This document shows positions 9,580 to 18,668 of a stretch of DNA of 64,000 bases, in pieces (within the stretch, counting starts at the first letter, position 1; the number at the start of each line of letters is the position of its first letter). The translations under genes were made by a program, and so were the position numbers. The notes beneath the pieces were generated by a model. The model was not told the origin of the DNA. It saw nothing but the letters and a program-made list of their open reading frames with translations, and made no database searches. The DNA comes from Haemophilus parainfluenzae (lineage in GTDB: Bacteria; Pseudomonadota; Gammaproteobacteria; Enterobacterales; Pasteurellaceae), in the NCBI RefSeq assembly GCF_900450995.1, contig NZ_UGHY01000002.1, forward strand, positions 1,297,001 through 1,361,000. Direction: 5' to 3'.

Positions 9580-11106
9580 TTAATGTTTGCTGCTGAAAGG
9601 TGGTTTAGCAAACCAAATGAGAACAACCAAGGAAATGAACGTTATCGCAGAGACTAAGAAGATCTCGTTAGCACCAATAATAAAGCCTTGAGCGGTGATT
9701 TGTCTGGCAAGATATGATGCCGTTTGTTCTTCGCTTAAACCAAAACTCCCCATCGTTTGGAAGAATTGTTGGGAAATTGGGTTGTATGGATTAATGACTT
9801 CCGTGAGTTGCGTGTGATGCACGGCTTCGCGGTTATACCATATAAATGTCGTGAGAGATGTGCCTATTGAGCCGGCAAGGGTTCGAAGGAAATTAAATAA
9901 GCTTGACGCTGAAGCCATTTTTTCGGGCGGTAAACCTGAAAGCGTAATGGTTGTCAGTGGCATAAAGAAACAGGCGACCGCTAACCCTTGCACAAATTGC
10001 GGTAATGCCACATCCATAAAGGTCATTTCAGGTTCAAAGGTCACAGCTCGCCAATAAAAGGTGAGCGCATAAACCATAAAACTGACGGTGATTAAAATCC
10101 GCATATCAATTTTATTGCCGAATTTCCCGATAATCGGTGCAAGTAGAATCGGCAATAATCCCACTGGCGCAGCCGCAAGTCCCGCCCACGTGGCGGTATA
10201 GTTATAAACCTGTTGGAGCAGAAGCGGGATGAGCACGACCGTCCCTGAATACACCAAGAAAGCAAGGCTCGTCGAAACACAACCCACGGTGAAATTTCGG
10301 GATTTGAATAAGGAAACATCCACAACTGGATTATCGTCGGTGAGTTCCCAAATGATGAGGGCGATTAAACCTACTGCAGCGATAATGGTAAGCACCACAA
10401 TTTCAGTGGAGTTGAACCAGTCTAGCTCGCGACCTTGATCCAGCATCAATTGCAACGCACCTACACCGAGTGCTAACAAAATCAGCCCAATAGTATTAAC
10501 TGGTTGATGAGAAATTCTACTTTCTCGGCCTTCTAAAATTTTCCAACTGATTAAGACAACGGCAAGCCCAATCGGGACGTTGATAAAGAAAATCCAACCC
10601 CAGTGAATATTATCGCTGATCCAACCGCCTAAAATCGGGCCACAAATCGGGGCGACGACGATCGTCATTGACCAAAAGGCCAATGCCATTCCGCGTTTTT
10701 CAGGCGGGTAGTTATTCAATAATAAGCTTTGAGAAAGGGGGATAATTGGGCCGGCTACCGCACCTTGAAGGACGCGAAAAACGATCAACATTTCCAAGCT
10801 ATTTGCAATACCACAAAGCCAAGAGGCTAGTACGAATAATAGCGTTGCAATTAAAAATAACCGCACTTCACCAAAACGTTTTGCCAGCCAGCCTGTAATC
10901 GGAATTGAAATGGCATTTGCCACACCGAACGAGGTGATCACCCACGTTCCTTGGCTAGACGATGCACCTAAATCACCAGCTATGATTGGAATGGCTACGT
11001 TAGCGATGGTGGAGTCTAGCACGAGCATAAAGGTGGCTAATGAAAGCACCAATGTAAGCATCGCTAACGCACCGCCTTGTAGCGGTTTGAAATGAGATTG
11101 CGGCAT
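9580..11106 (-). CDS. emrB: EmrB-type multidrug transporter, DHA2 (14-helix) MFS family
   Basis: This is the inner-membrane drug/proton antiporter of a tripartite efflux pump. At 508 residues with about 14 hydrophobic segments it fits DHA2. The antiporter motif C is seen as APICGPILGGWI; GWLAKRFGEVRLF is the loop 2-3 motif, and FRVLQGAVAGPIIPLSQSLL is also typical. It starts 8 bp after the adaptor gene emrA, so the two are one operon with emrA first. The outer-membrane partner is expected to be a TolC-type channel elsewhere. It would export hydrophobic toxic compounds. Confidence 0.92.
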   Translation of the reverse strand: MPQSHFKPLQGGALAMLTLVLSLATFMLVLDSTIANVAIPIIAGDLGASSSQGTWVITSFGVANAISIPITGWLAKRFGEVRLFLIATLLFVLASWLCGIANSLEMLIVFRVLQGAVAGPIIPLSQSLLLNNYPPEKRGMALAFWSMTIVVAPICGPILGGWISDNIHWGWIFFINVPIGLAVVLISWKILEGRESRISHQPVNTIGLILLALGVGALQLMLDQGRELDWFNSTEIVVLTIIAAVGLIALIIWELTDDNPVVDVSLFKSRNFTVGCVSTSLAFLVYSGTVVLIPLLLQQVYNYTATWAGLAAAPVGLLPILLAPIIGKFGNKIDMRILITVSFMVYALTFYWRAVTFEPEMTFMDVALPQFVQGLAVACFFMPLTTITLSGLPPEKMASASSLFNFLRTLAGSIGTSLTTFIWYNREAVHHTQLTEVINPYNPISQQFFQTMGSFGLSEEQTASYLARQITAQGFIIGANEIFLVSAITFISLVVLIWFAKPPFSSKH

Positions 11107-11114
11107 AACAGAAC

Positions 11115-12284
11115 CTAATAGCTATTGTCGCGAATAATAGATTCGATCAAATTATTGACCGCACTTTCATCATATTGCAGCACATTCGTGGAATAAAGCG
11201 TTGTAGCTGGCGCTTGGTCACGTAAAGTTTCGCCTTGGCTATCGGTCACATTCACTTTTACTGTGGCGGAAAGGCCGATACGTAGAGGATTTTCAGCAAG
11301 CTGTTGCGGATCTAATTGAATACGCACAGGCACACGTTGCACCACTTTTATCCAGTTACCGGTCGCATTTTGAGTAGGCAATAAAGAGAATGCACTGCCC
11401 GTACCCATTTCAATTCCGAAGACTTTTCCATTAAAGGTTTTATCTTTGCCATAAAGGTCGAAATGAATTTCAACTGGCTGACCAATTCGCATATGGGTTA
11501 ATTGTGTTTCTTTGAAGTTGGCATCTAACCACATTTGATCAGTGGTAACCACTGCCATTAATGCCCCGCCAACAGAAACTGCTTGCCCTACTTGCGCATT
11601 GCGACGAGCCACATAGCCTTTAATTGGACTGCGGATTTTTGTGCGTTCTAAATTCAACCAAGCTTGTTTCAAATTACTGACCGCACTTTGAATTTGGGGT
11701 TGTTCACTTAAAGGCCCGTCTAGCAATAAGGCTTGATTGGCCTCAAGTTGGTTTTGTGAAGTCGTTAAGTTTGCTTTGGCGAGCTCAACCGCTTCTTTGG
11801 CGTGTTGGAAAGATTCTTTATCAATCGCCCCATCTTTCACTAATTGAACGCGACGATTCAAGTTTCCTTGTGCTTGAGCAAGGGTGATTTCATTCGCACG
11901 AACGGCGGATTTCAATTGTTTTACAGTGTAATTTAGTTGAGAAATTTGGCGAACCGCATTGGCTAAATTGCTTTTAGCTTGCTCAAAACTCAATTTGGCA
12001 TTGGTGTCATCCAGCTCTAATAACACATCACCAGCCTGTACGGGATCCATATTATCGACATTAATTTTCGCTATATTTCCCGCCACCTGTGCCGATACCA
12101 TCACCTGATTGCCGCTCACATAGGCATCTTCCGTTTCTTCAAAGCCTTTAATAAAGAAATACCAATAAGCCGCAGAGCCGATCGAAATCAAAAGAAGCAA
12201 AAGAATAAAAATAGAAAGTCCTTTTTTACGTTGTTGAGATTTATTATTTGAGGAAGTTGGTGTATCTGTTTGTTGATCGGACAT
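11115..12284 (-). CDS. emrA: EmrA-type membrane fusion protein of the efflux pump
   Basis: This is the periplasmic adaptor that joins EmrB to the outer-membrane channel. It has a short cytosolic N-terminus, a single anchor helix (about residues 24-46), a biotinyl-lipoyl half (ETEDAYVSGNQVMVSAQVAG), an alpha-helical hairpin rich in Gln/Ala/Leu (about 90-200), the second lipoyl half (IRSPIKGYVARRNAQVGQAV), and a beta-barrel region (HFDLYGKDKTFNGKV). Length 389 is normal for the HlyD/EmrA family. It lies directly upstream of emrB on the same strand. No dedicated regulator gene is adjacent. Confidence 0.92.
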   Translation of the reverse strand: MSDQQTDTPTSSNNKSQQRKKGLSIFILLLLLISIGSAAYWYFFIKGFEETEDAYVSGNQVMVSAQVAGNIAKINVDNMDPVQAGDVLLELDDTNAKLSFEQAKSNLANAVRQISQLNYTVKQLKSAVRANEITLAQAQGNLNRRVQLVKDGAIDKESFQHAKEAVELAKANLTTSQNQLEANQALLLDGPLSEQPQIQSAVSNLKQAWLNLERTKIRSPIKGYVARRNAQVGQAVSVGGALMAVVTTDQMWLDANFKETQLTHMRIGQPVEIHFDLYGKDKTFNGKVFGIEMGTGSAFSLLPTQNATGNWIKVVQRVPVRIQLDPQQLAENPLRIGLSATVKVNVTDSQGETLRDQAPATTLYSTNVLQYDESAVNNLIESIIRDNSY

Positions 12285-12384
12285 AATGCGAGCCTTATCG
12301 GAAAATGTTGAAGTAAAAAAAAGCTTCAGTTTATAAATATGAATATTTGTTCATTATGACCGTGAATGAGAATTAATTCAAGAA

Positions 12385-12414
12385 TGACCGCACTTTAGCG
12401 TAAAAAGTGCGGTC
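12385..12414. terminator. Inverted uptake-sequence pair between emrA and the rarD-like gene
   Basis: GACCGCACTTT (12385-12395) pairs with AAAGTGCGGTC (12404-12414). It lies just downstream of the rarD-like stop codon. A T tract is weak, so terminator function is less sure than the uptake-signal identity. Confidence 0.55.
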
Positions 12415-12418
12415 AATT

Positions 12419-13294
12419 TTAATGACGTTTTTTCATTAAGCCATTTACGCCAAGCAAAATTAAACTTGCCCAAATTGGCACATAAGTGAAGTAATCAGAA
12501 GGGGAGACTTGCGTGTTAAGCCAGAATATTGCGATTAAAAAGAGCAACGTAGGTTCGAGATAACTGAGCACGGCAAACACACTGACAGGAATTTGTTGGC
12601 TCGATTTTAAATTGGCAGACAAACTAATTGCACTCACTAAACCTAACGCAGGCAATAAATACCAATATTGGCTTTCACTGATTACAAAAGACAATTGCTG
12701 CTCTTGTATGAGCAAATAAATGAGGCAAGGAATGGCAATGAAGCACACATCAAGTGTGATGCCTTGCAATGCCGGAATCTTCATGGCTTTACGGCTTAAA
12801 TAATAATAGGGATAAACTAGGCATACCCAAAGGCTGCTCCATGAAAAGGTTTGATTGTGCCAAAGCTCATGTGCCACACCGCAAGCAGCGATGCACAAGG
12901 CAATAATTTGAATGGTGGAAAGGGTTTCTTTCAGCCAAATGCGTCCAAGTAATGCCATCACTAATGGGAATAAGAAATACCCCATAGCGATATTGACTCC
13001 TTCGCCATTAACGGGCGCCCACATAAATAACCAAAATTGGCTGCCGGCATCGAGTGTGCCGAGCAAAAACAGCATCCAACGTTTTTTGTCTTTGCCTAAG
13101 GTTTCATTGACTAATTTTGATAATGAACGACAACCTACAGTTGGGAAGATAATTAAAAATAACCCGAAGACCATCATCACCATTCGCCAAGCAAACACAT
13201 CCGTACCGTTAAGCGGCTGTAGCCATAAACTGAATAGATAGAGCAATCCAAATAAAAATTGCGAGATGATGCCGAGAAAAATACCTTGAGCCAT
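12419..13294 (-). CDS. EamA/RarD-type 10-helix inner-membrane transporter
   Basis: This integral membrane protein has about ten hydrophobic helices in two EamA-like halves and is RarD-like (starts MAQGIFLGIISQFLFGLLYLF). The substrate is not established for the family. ATG at 13294 is chosen over the longer frame to 13387, because AAGGA lies about 11 nt upstream and the extra N-terminal residues are unlike the family. The resulting 291 residues match typical RarD length. It is divergent from an Lrp/AsnC-type regulator across 132 bp, a common layout in which the regulator controls its neighbour. Confidence 0.8.
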   Translation of the reverse strand: MAQGIFLGIISQFLFGLLYLFSLWLQPLNGTDVFAWRMVMMVFGLFLIIFPTVGCRSLSKLVNETLGKDKKRWMLFLLGTLDAGSQFWLFMWAPVNGEGVNIAMGYFLFPLVMALLGRIWLKETLSTIQIIALCIAACGVAHELWHNQTFSWSSLWVCLVYPYYYLSRKAMKIPALQGITLDVCFIAIPCLIYLLIQEQQLSFVISESQYWYLLPALGLVSAISLSANLKSSQQIPVSVFAVLSYLEPTLLFLIAIFWLNTQVSPSDYFTYVPIWASLILLGVNGLMKKRH

Positions 13295-13426
13295 TTTTAT
13301 CATTTCCTTAGGTTTGATAGCTTCATTATAAAAGTCTGGCGTGGTAAATTTTCTCAATATAAAATGATTGATGATTATTTTTCCCAAGTTTAAGTGTTAT
13401 TCTGCATTTATTTTCAAGGATTAAAC

Positions 13427-13885
13427 ATGGAATTAGATAAATTAGATCGGGATATTTTAAATATCCTCCAACAAGATGCGACTTTGCCGTTAAAAGAGCT
13501 CGCGGAAAAAGTGCATAGCTCGGTAGCAACCTGTCAGCGTCGAATTCAATTACTGACAGAAAAAGAGGTTATAACTAAACAAGTAGTAGTGGTATCGCCA
13601 AAGGCAGTGGGTAGAGGTATCAGTGTTTTTGTGATGGTGGAAATGGACAACCAACATTCTCGCTTTCAAGAGTTGTTTGAACGAAAAATGCGCCAAGAAA
13701 CTGATGTGGTGAGCTGTTATGAGATTTCAGGTGATTATGATTTTATGTTGCTTATTCACGCCGAAAGTATGGAAAGCTACCATTCATTTACCCGTCGCGT
13801 TCTAACTGGTGAATATCATGTTAGAACTTATAAGAGTTTATTTGTTATGAATTTTACCAAAGCAGAGAGTGGGATTTTACTTTAG
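13427..13885 (+). CDS. Lrp/AsnC-family transcriptional regulator
   Basis: The N-terminal helix-turn-helix (MELDKLDRDILNILQQDATLPLKELAEKV) and C-terminal RAM ligand-binding domain (VVSCYEISGDYDFMLLIHAES) are both complete, giving 152 residues, the usual size. ATG 13427 is used; AAGGA precedes it and the family begins at this Met. It probably controls the divergent EamA transporter in response to an amino acid (inference from context). The Haemophilus neighbourhood normally continues to nhaA; here a three-gene surface locus lies between. Confidence 0.88.
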   Translation: MELDKLDRDILNILQQDATLPLKELAEKVHSSVATCQRRIQLLTEKEVITKQVVVVSPKAVGRGISVFVMVEMDNQHSRFQELFERKMRQETDVVSCYEISGDYDFMLLIHAESMESYHSFTRRVLTGEYHVRTYKSLFVMNFTKAESGILL

Positions 13886-14072
13886 ATCAATATTAGGAAT
13901 AAAAATAAGTGAAAGTGCGATAAAAAATACAGTCTTATCATGAAATAATATGAAAAAAATTGTATGAATTTTATTCGTAACTACTAGTTTTTATAGTAGT
14001 GTTTCAGGCATAATTAAAAGTTGGTTTGTGCTTAGCATACTATTGTTAATTTATACAAAGGATTTATCTCTT

Positions 14073-17000
14073 ATGAATAAGATTTTTAAAGTAATTTGGA
14101 ATCGTACTACACAATCGTTGGTGGTTACTTCCGAGTTAGCGAAAGGGGTCGCTAAAGCATCCTCTGAAGTTAATGTAGAAAGCAAGTCCTCATTAGGTAA
14201 AGTTTTTAAATTATCGGCATTGTCTTTACTGCTTTTAGATGTCACAAGCACTGCATATGCAACAATTCCTGAGGACTCTATTAGCAGAGGGGTTGTTCAG
14301 GCTGTTGCCATCGGTGGGGAAGTTCAACGGACGCTCATGGTGCTGTTGTTGTAGGCGCAGCATCAAGAGCAACTGGTGGAGTAAAAGGCATTGCAATTGG
14401 TCATACCGTTTTCGCTAATGGGCAAGATGCAGTAGCTATTGGTTCTAACTCTCAGTCAGTAACTCAGGGGTAGCTCTGGAGCGTTTAGCAAATGCGGGGA
14501 ATAGTGCTACGGCATTGGGTAACCAAGCGACAGCAAGTGGTGCAAGTTTAGTTACAGCGGGTGATGGGGCTAATGCAACATCACAAGCATCTGTTGCGAT
14601 TGGTAAAAATTCTAAAGCTCAAGGTGAGGGGACTATTGCACTTGGTGCGGGAGCGGTAACAAGTGCTGATACTGGAGCAATGGCACTTGGCGGGAATGCT
14701 TCGGGGATTTATTCTGTAGCGGTAGTGAGTGGTTCTCAAACTAAAGGTAACTATGCCATTTCAATGGGCTATAACGCGATTAGTGAGGATAGTGGTATTG
14801 CCCAAGGTTTAAATGCGAATGCAAGCGATTGGGCGATTTCCTTAGGGCGAGATTCTAAAGCACTTGGTCGGAATGGTGTTACATTAGGCGCAAGCGCTAC
14901 AGCAAAAAATGCGTACGATGTTGCTTTAGGTTCAGGTTCAATAACCGAAGATAGACATTCGCTACCTTCTGTAAAAGTAGGTGGGGTTGAAGTAGGTAAT
15001 AATGGTGTAAGCAATGGGAATGGGGTTGTAGCTGTAGGTCGTAACGATAGCGCTCGTCAAATTCAGTTCGTTTCTGCAGGTGCAATTAGTGCGACTTCAA
15101 CGGATGCGATTAACGGTTCACAACTTTATAAAGTGATTGGTGTGCTAGATTCAACAGCAAGCACAGCAACAGCTGCACAAACTGCAGCAAATAATGCTCA
15201 ATCTACGGCAACAGCAGCGCAAACCACCGCAGATCAGGCTAAAACGGCTGCAGGTGCAGCGCAAACTACTGCAAATGATGCAAAACAAATTGCAAAAGCA
15301 GCAGATCTTAACGCAACCCAGGCATTAAATTTAGCTAAAGAGTCTACTCATAGCTATTTTCATGTAAATCGTCCTGTTGAAGATATAGATTCTCCACCGG
15401 TTACGTATTCAAATGATAATAGTGGTACAGTTAATTCACCAGGTTCGGCACATGCCTCACATTCTATTACAGTGGGTATGTACGCAAGTACTGAAAGAGA
15501 TGCAGATTATGCGATTGCGATGGGGTACAGTGCTTCAGCAGCGACGGAGAACTCTGTGGTAATTGGTGCAAAGAGTTCAGTCCATACAGGTACAACAAAT
15601 GCAACACTGTTAGGTTCTAACTCTGTAGTAGAGGCGGGTGCTCAAAATGCGACTGTAGTGGGTCAATTCTCAGCAGCTGGCCAGAACTCATTAAATGCAA
15701 CTGTAGTGGGTGCAAGGAGCTATGTTCGTCCGAATACTAATAATGGTACAGCATTAGGTTATTACTCAGGTGTTGATAACAGTACAGTAAATGGTACTTC
15801 TGAGGGGGCACACACATGGGTGGGTGAAAATGCAGAAAATGGCACTGCTTTAGGTGTGCGTAACCTAGTTGGTAATAGCTCTCGTAATAGTATTGCGATT
15901 GGTGTGGAAAATAACATCGCCGATGGTAAACAAAATAATACGGTTATTGGCTATAACAATAAGATCAAAGCAAACGGCACAACTGTAATTGGTAATGGTG
16001 TTGGAGTTGCGGCTGGTTTAGATAATGCCGTTGTTTTAGGCAACCATTCAACCACTACGGGTTCTCATACTGTTGAGAATGTAACTTCAGCAACCGTGGG
16101 GAATTTAACTTATAGTGGCTTTAAAGGTACTGTATCAGGTAAAGGTAGCTTTGTAAGCGTTGGTGCAGTAGGTAATGAACGTAAATTGATCAATATTGCA
16201 GCGGGAAATATTTCAGCAACTTCAACAGAAGCGATCAATGGTTCACAACTTTATGCAGTAACCTCTCAATTAGATAAAACAAACGAAACAGCGAAAACAG
16301 CCGCTTCAAGTGCAAGTAGTGCAGTGTCTTTAGCTTCTGCTGCAGCTTCTTCAGCATCATCAGCCGCAGAGGTTGTTAAAGATAATTTAAGTAAGATTGA
16401 AAGTACAGCATCAGCTGTAACGAGTGCAGCTACTGCAGCAAATAATTCAGCAAAAGCAGCAAGCTCTTCTGCTTCAGCAGCAGGCTCATCAGCAACCGCA
16501 GCGAGCTCATCAGCATCAGCGACAGGCTCATCTGCAACGGCAGCAAGCTCTTCTGCTTCAGCGGCAGGTTCATCAGCAACAGCAGCGAGCTCATCAGCTT
16601 CAGCCGCAGGTTCATCAGCAACAGCTGCAAGCTCATCAGCATCAGCGGCAGGCTCATCTGCAACGGCAGCAAGCTCTTCTGCTTCAGCGGCAGACTCTTC
16701 TGCAACAGTAGTAAAAGAAGAAGCTGCAGCACTTAAACGAGTTGTGAAATCAACAGATGAAAACGGTAATGTGAATAAAGTTGAATCTGAAGTAGATGGC
16801 AAGAATGCAACAGCTGTAGGTTCAGGTGCAAAAGCGAAAGGTAATAACAGCTCTTCGTTTGGTACGAATGCAAGTGCTTTAGCTGAAAATGCGACAGCAA
16901 TTGGTCAAGGAGCTAAAGCAACAGCAAATAATGCTGTGGCATTAGGTCAAGGCTCTGTAGCGAATGAAGCAAATACTGTTTCAGTTGGTTCAGTCGGTAA

Positions 17001-17346
17001 TGAACGTCGAATCACCAATGTGGCAGATCCAGTTCGTGGTACGGATGCAGCAAACAAACAATATGTTGATCGTTCTGTTGGCGCATTTCGTAGCGAAATG
17101 AAGAAAACTGATAAGAAACTTCGCGGTGGTATTGCTGGTGCAACAGCTGCAGCAAATATCCCACAAGTAACGAAAGCGGGTGGTTCAATGGTTGGTCTTG
17201 GTGTAGGTAACTACAAAGGTGAAAGTGCCGTTGCAGTAGGTTACTCACGTGCGAGTGATAACAATAAAGTTATCTTCAAAGTGAGTGGTGCAGCAACGAC
17301 ACAAGGTGATTACAATGTTAGTGCCGGTGTAGGTTACCAATGGTAA
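14073..17346 (+). CDS. Hia/YadA-type trimeric autotransporter adhesin, two frameshifts in this sequence
   Basis: This is a surface adhesin that trimerises and anchors in the outer membrane. The extended signal peptide is classic (MNKIFKVIWNRTTQSLVV then SELAKG, hydrophobic core ending AYA). The passenger has many YadA head repeats (AIG/ALG-x-x-A-x-A), two necks (SATSTDAINGSQLYKV near 15090 and SATSTEAINGSQLYAV near 16215), and coiled-coil Ala/Ser stalk repeats. The C-terminus has a last neck (VADPVRGTDAANKQYVD) and the four-strand anchor ending AGVGYQW. The frame breaks at G4 runs 14316-14319 and 14467-14470. Adding one G to each restores head repeats without a gap and gives 1091 residues. 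These are either sequence errors or phase switches. Confidence 0.9.
16462..16713 (+). repeat. 42-bp tandem repeat coding for the adhesin stalk
   Basis: Six 42-bp units (16462, 16504, 16546, 16588, 16630, 16672) encode the 14-residue unit SSSASAAGSSATAA. The last unit is degenerate. The unit is a multiple of three, so copy changes would lengthen or shorten the stalk without breaking the frame. Confidence 0.85.
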
Positions 17347-17364
17347 TAATCAACTAAGCTAGAT

Positions 17365-17396
17365 AAATCACTCGGGTAGGTATATCCGAGTGATTT
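17365..17396 (+). terminator. Intrinsic terminator after the adhesin gene
   Basis: AAATCACTCGG (17365-17375) pairs with CCGAGTGATTT (17386-17396), followed by a T-rich tail. Confidence 0.85.
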
Positions 17397-17477
17397 TTAT
17401 TATTTAAGTTATTTGAAAATACGTTTATTTTTGACCGCACTTTTAGATGATTTAAATAATAAAAGAGGGAAGCTCGT

Positions 17478-18614
17478 ATGCGTAAATATAAAATTGGAAT
17501 TACCTTTAATTTAGAAGCAAAAGTCACAGATATTTGGGCAAATGGTGCGAACCAAAATGTGATTCATCTTTAGCATTTATTTCAACATTCTGATATTGTT
17601 GATGATGTGGTTTTAGTATCTTGGGGACCAGAAAATCGCACTACACCACCAGATGGTTTTATGTTAGAGGGCTTAAATCTTAAATATGCCTATGTTGAAG
17701 ATGTGATTGATCAATTAGATGTATTGATTGAGGGGACTTTGGTCATTGAACCACATCAAGTTACTCGCATGCATGGGCATGGTGGAAAAGCTGTTTGCTA
17801 TAAAATGGGCAATGACTTTATTATGGATATGGAAAATTTCCTTTTTGATAAGAAAGCGGGAAGAGTATTTAATGGTACGGTATTTGATTCTGTGTGGATG
17901 ATTCCACAACATGAAAATACCTGTAAATCGTATTTTTCCATTATGTATCGTTGTCCTGCTTATGTCGTACCAGCAATTTGGTCACCCGTGTTCTGTGATC
18001 AAGTGATTAAGCGTATCAAGGAGCAAAATAATTTAGAATTCGGGTATGAACCTGATCCTGAGAAAAAAGCTAAACGTATTGCTTCTTTTGAAGCCAATAT
18101 TAATGTGGTAAAAACCTGTTTTACACCAGTGTTAATTGCTGAACAAGCCTATCGTGAAGCCCCCAAAAAAATTAAGAATGTTTATATGTGTAATACTTAT
18201 GATAAAAAAGATAATCCAACATTCTTTAATTTTATTGGTCGAACCGATCTTGTGAAAGACGGCATAATGACAGTGGAAGGTCGTTACCAAATGCCAGACT
18301 TTTTAGCTCGTTATGTGGATATTGTGCTTAGTCATCAATGGGAAAATGGCTTAAATTATGCTTATAATGATGCATTGTATGGTGGCTATCCATTTATTCA
18401 TAATTCAAAACTGATTCCGAAAGGCGTGGGGTATTACTACGATCAGTTTGACGCATTTGAAGGTGCAAAAGTGTTGCTTGATGTGATTGATAACCATGAT
18501 AAGCATCATGAGGAGTATGTGAAAAGAGCGAATGAGTATTTGGATTCTCTATTACCGACAAATCCAATGAATATCTATTTGTATGAGAAAGAAATCAAGC
18601 GATTGTTCTCTTAG
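17478..18614 (+). CDS. DUF2827-family protein, possible glycosyltransferase, with an early in-frame stop
   Basis: The reading frame begins at ATG 17478 (GGAAGC upstream; MRKYKIGITFNLEAKV) and meets an in-frame TAG at 17571-17573 (after NQNVIHL). It then continues without a shift for 347 more codons to 18614. The body resembles DUF2827 proteins, whose Rossmann-like fold and frequent placement beside adhesin or polysaccharide genes suggest glycosyl transfer; the function is not established. Without the stop it would be 378 residues. The next start in frame is ATG 17655 (GTG/TTG codons also occur), so a shortened product is possible. The adhesin lies upstream and a glycosyltransferase converges downstream, so a role in modifying the adhesin is a reasonable guess. 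Confidence 0.65.
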
Positions 18615-18626
18615 TTAAATTAACAA

Positions 18627-18654
18627 AAATCCCTTAGCGAAGGCTGAGGGATTT
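18627..18654. terminator. Intrinsic terminator between convergent genes
   Basis: AAATCCCTTAGC (18627-18638) pairs with GCTGAGGGATTT (18643-18654), with T runs on the plus strand and A runs on the other side. It serves the DUF2827 gene and probably the converging glycosyltransferase. Confidence 0.8.
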
Positions 18655-18668
18655 TTTTAGAAAGTCAC

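Noticed and set aside
13295..13387. Longer N-terminus for the RarD-like protein
   Set aside because: The extra 31 residues are polar and unlike the family, and the better ribosome site precedes ATG 13294.
14316..14470. Calling the adhesin a true pseudogene
   Set aside because: Both breaks are one base in G4 runs, and all head repeats, necks and the membrane anchor remain in order; error or phase variation is simpler.
16266..16802. Long minus-strand frame inside the adhesin gene
   Set aside because: It is a mirror of the Ala/Ser repeat codons, with no ribosome site and no family.
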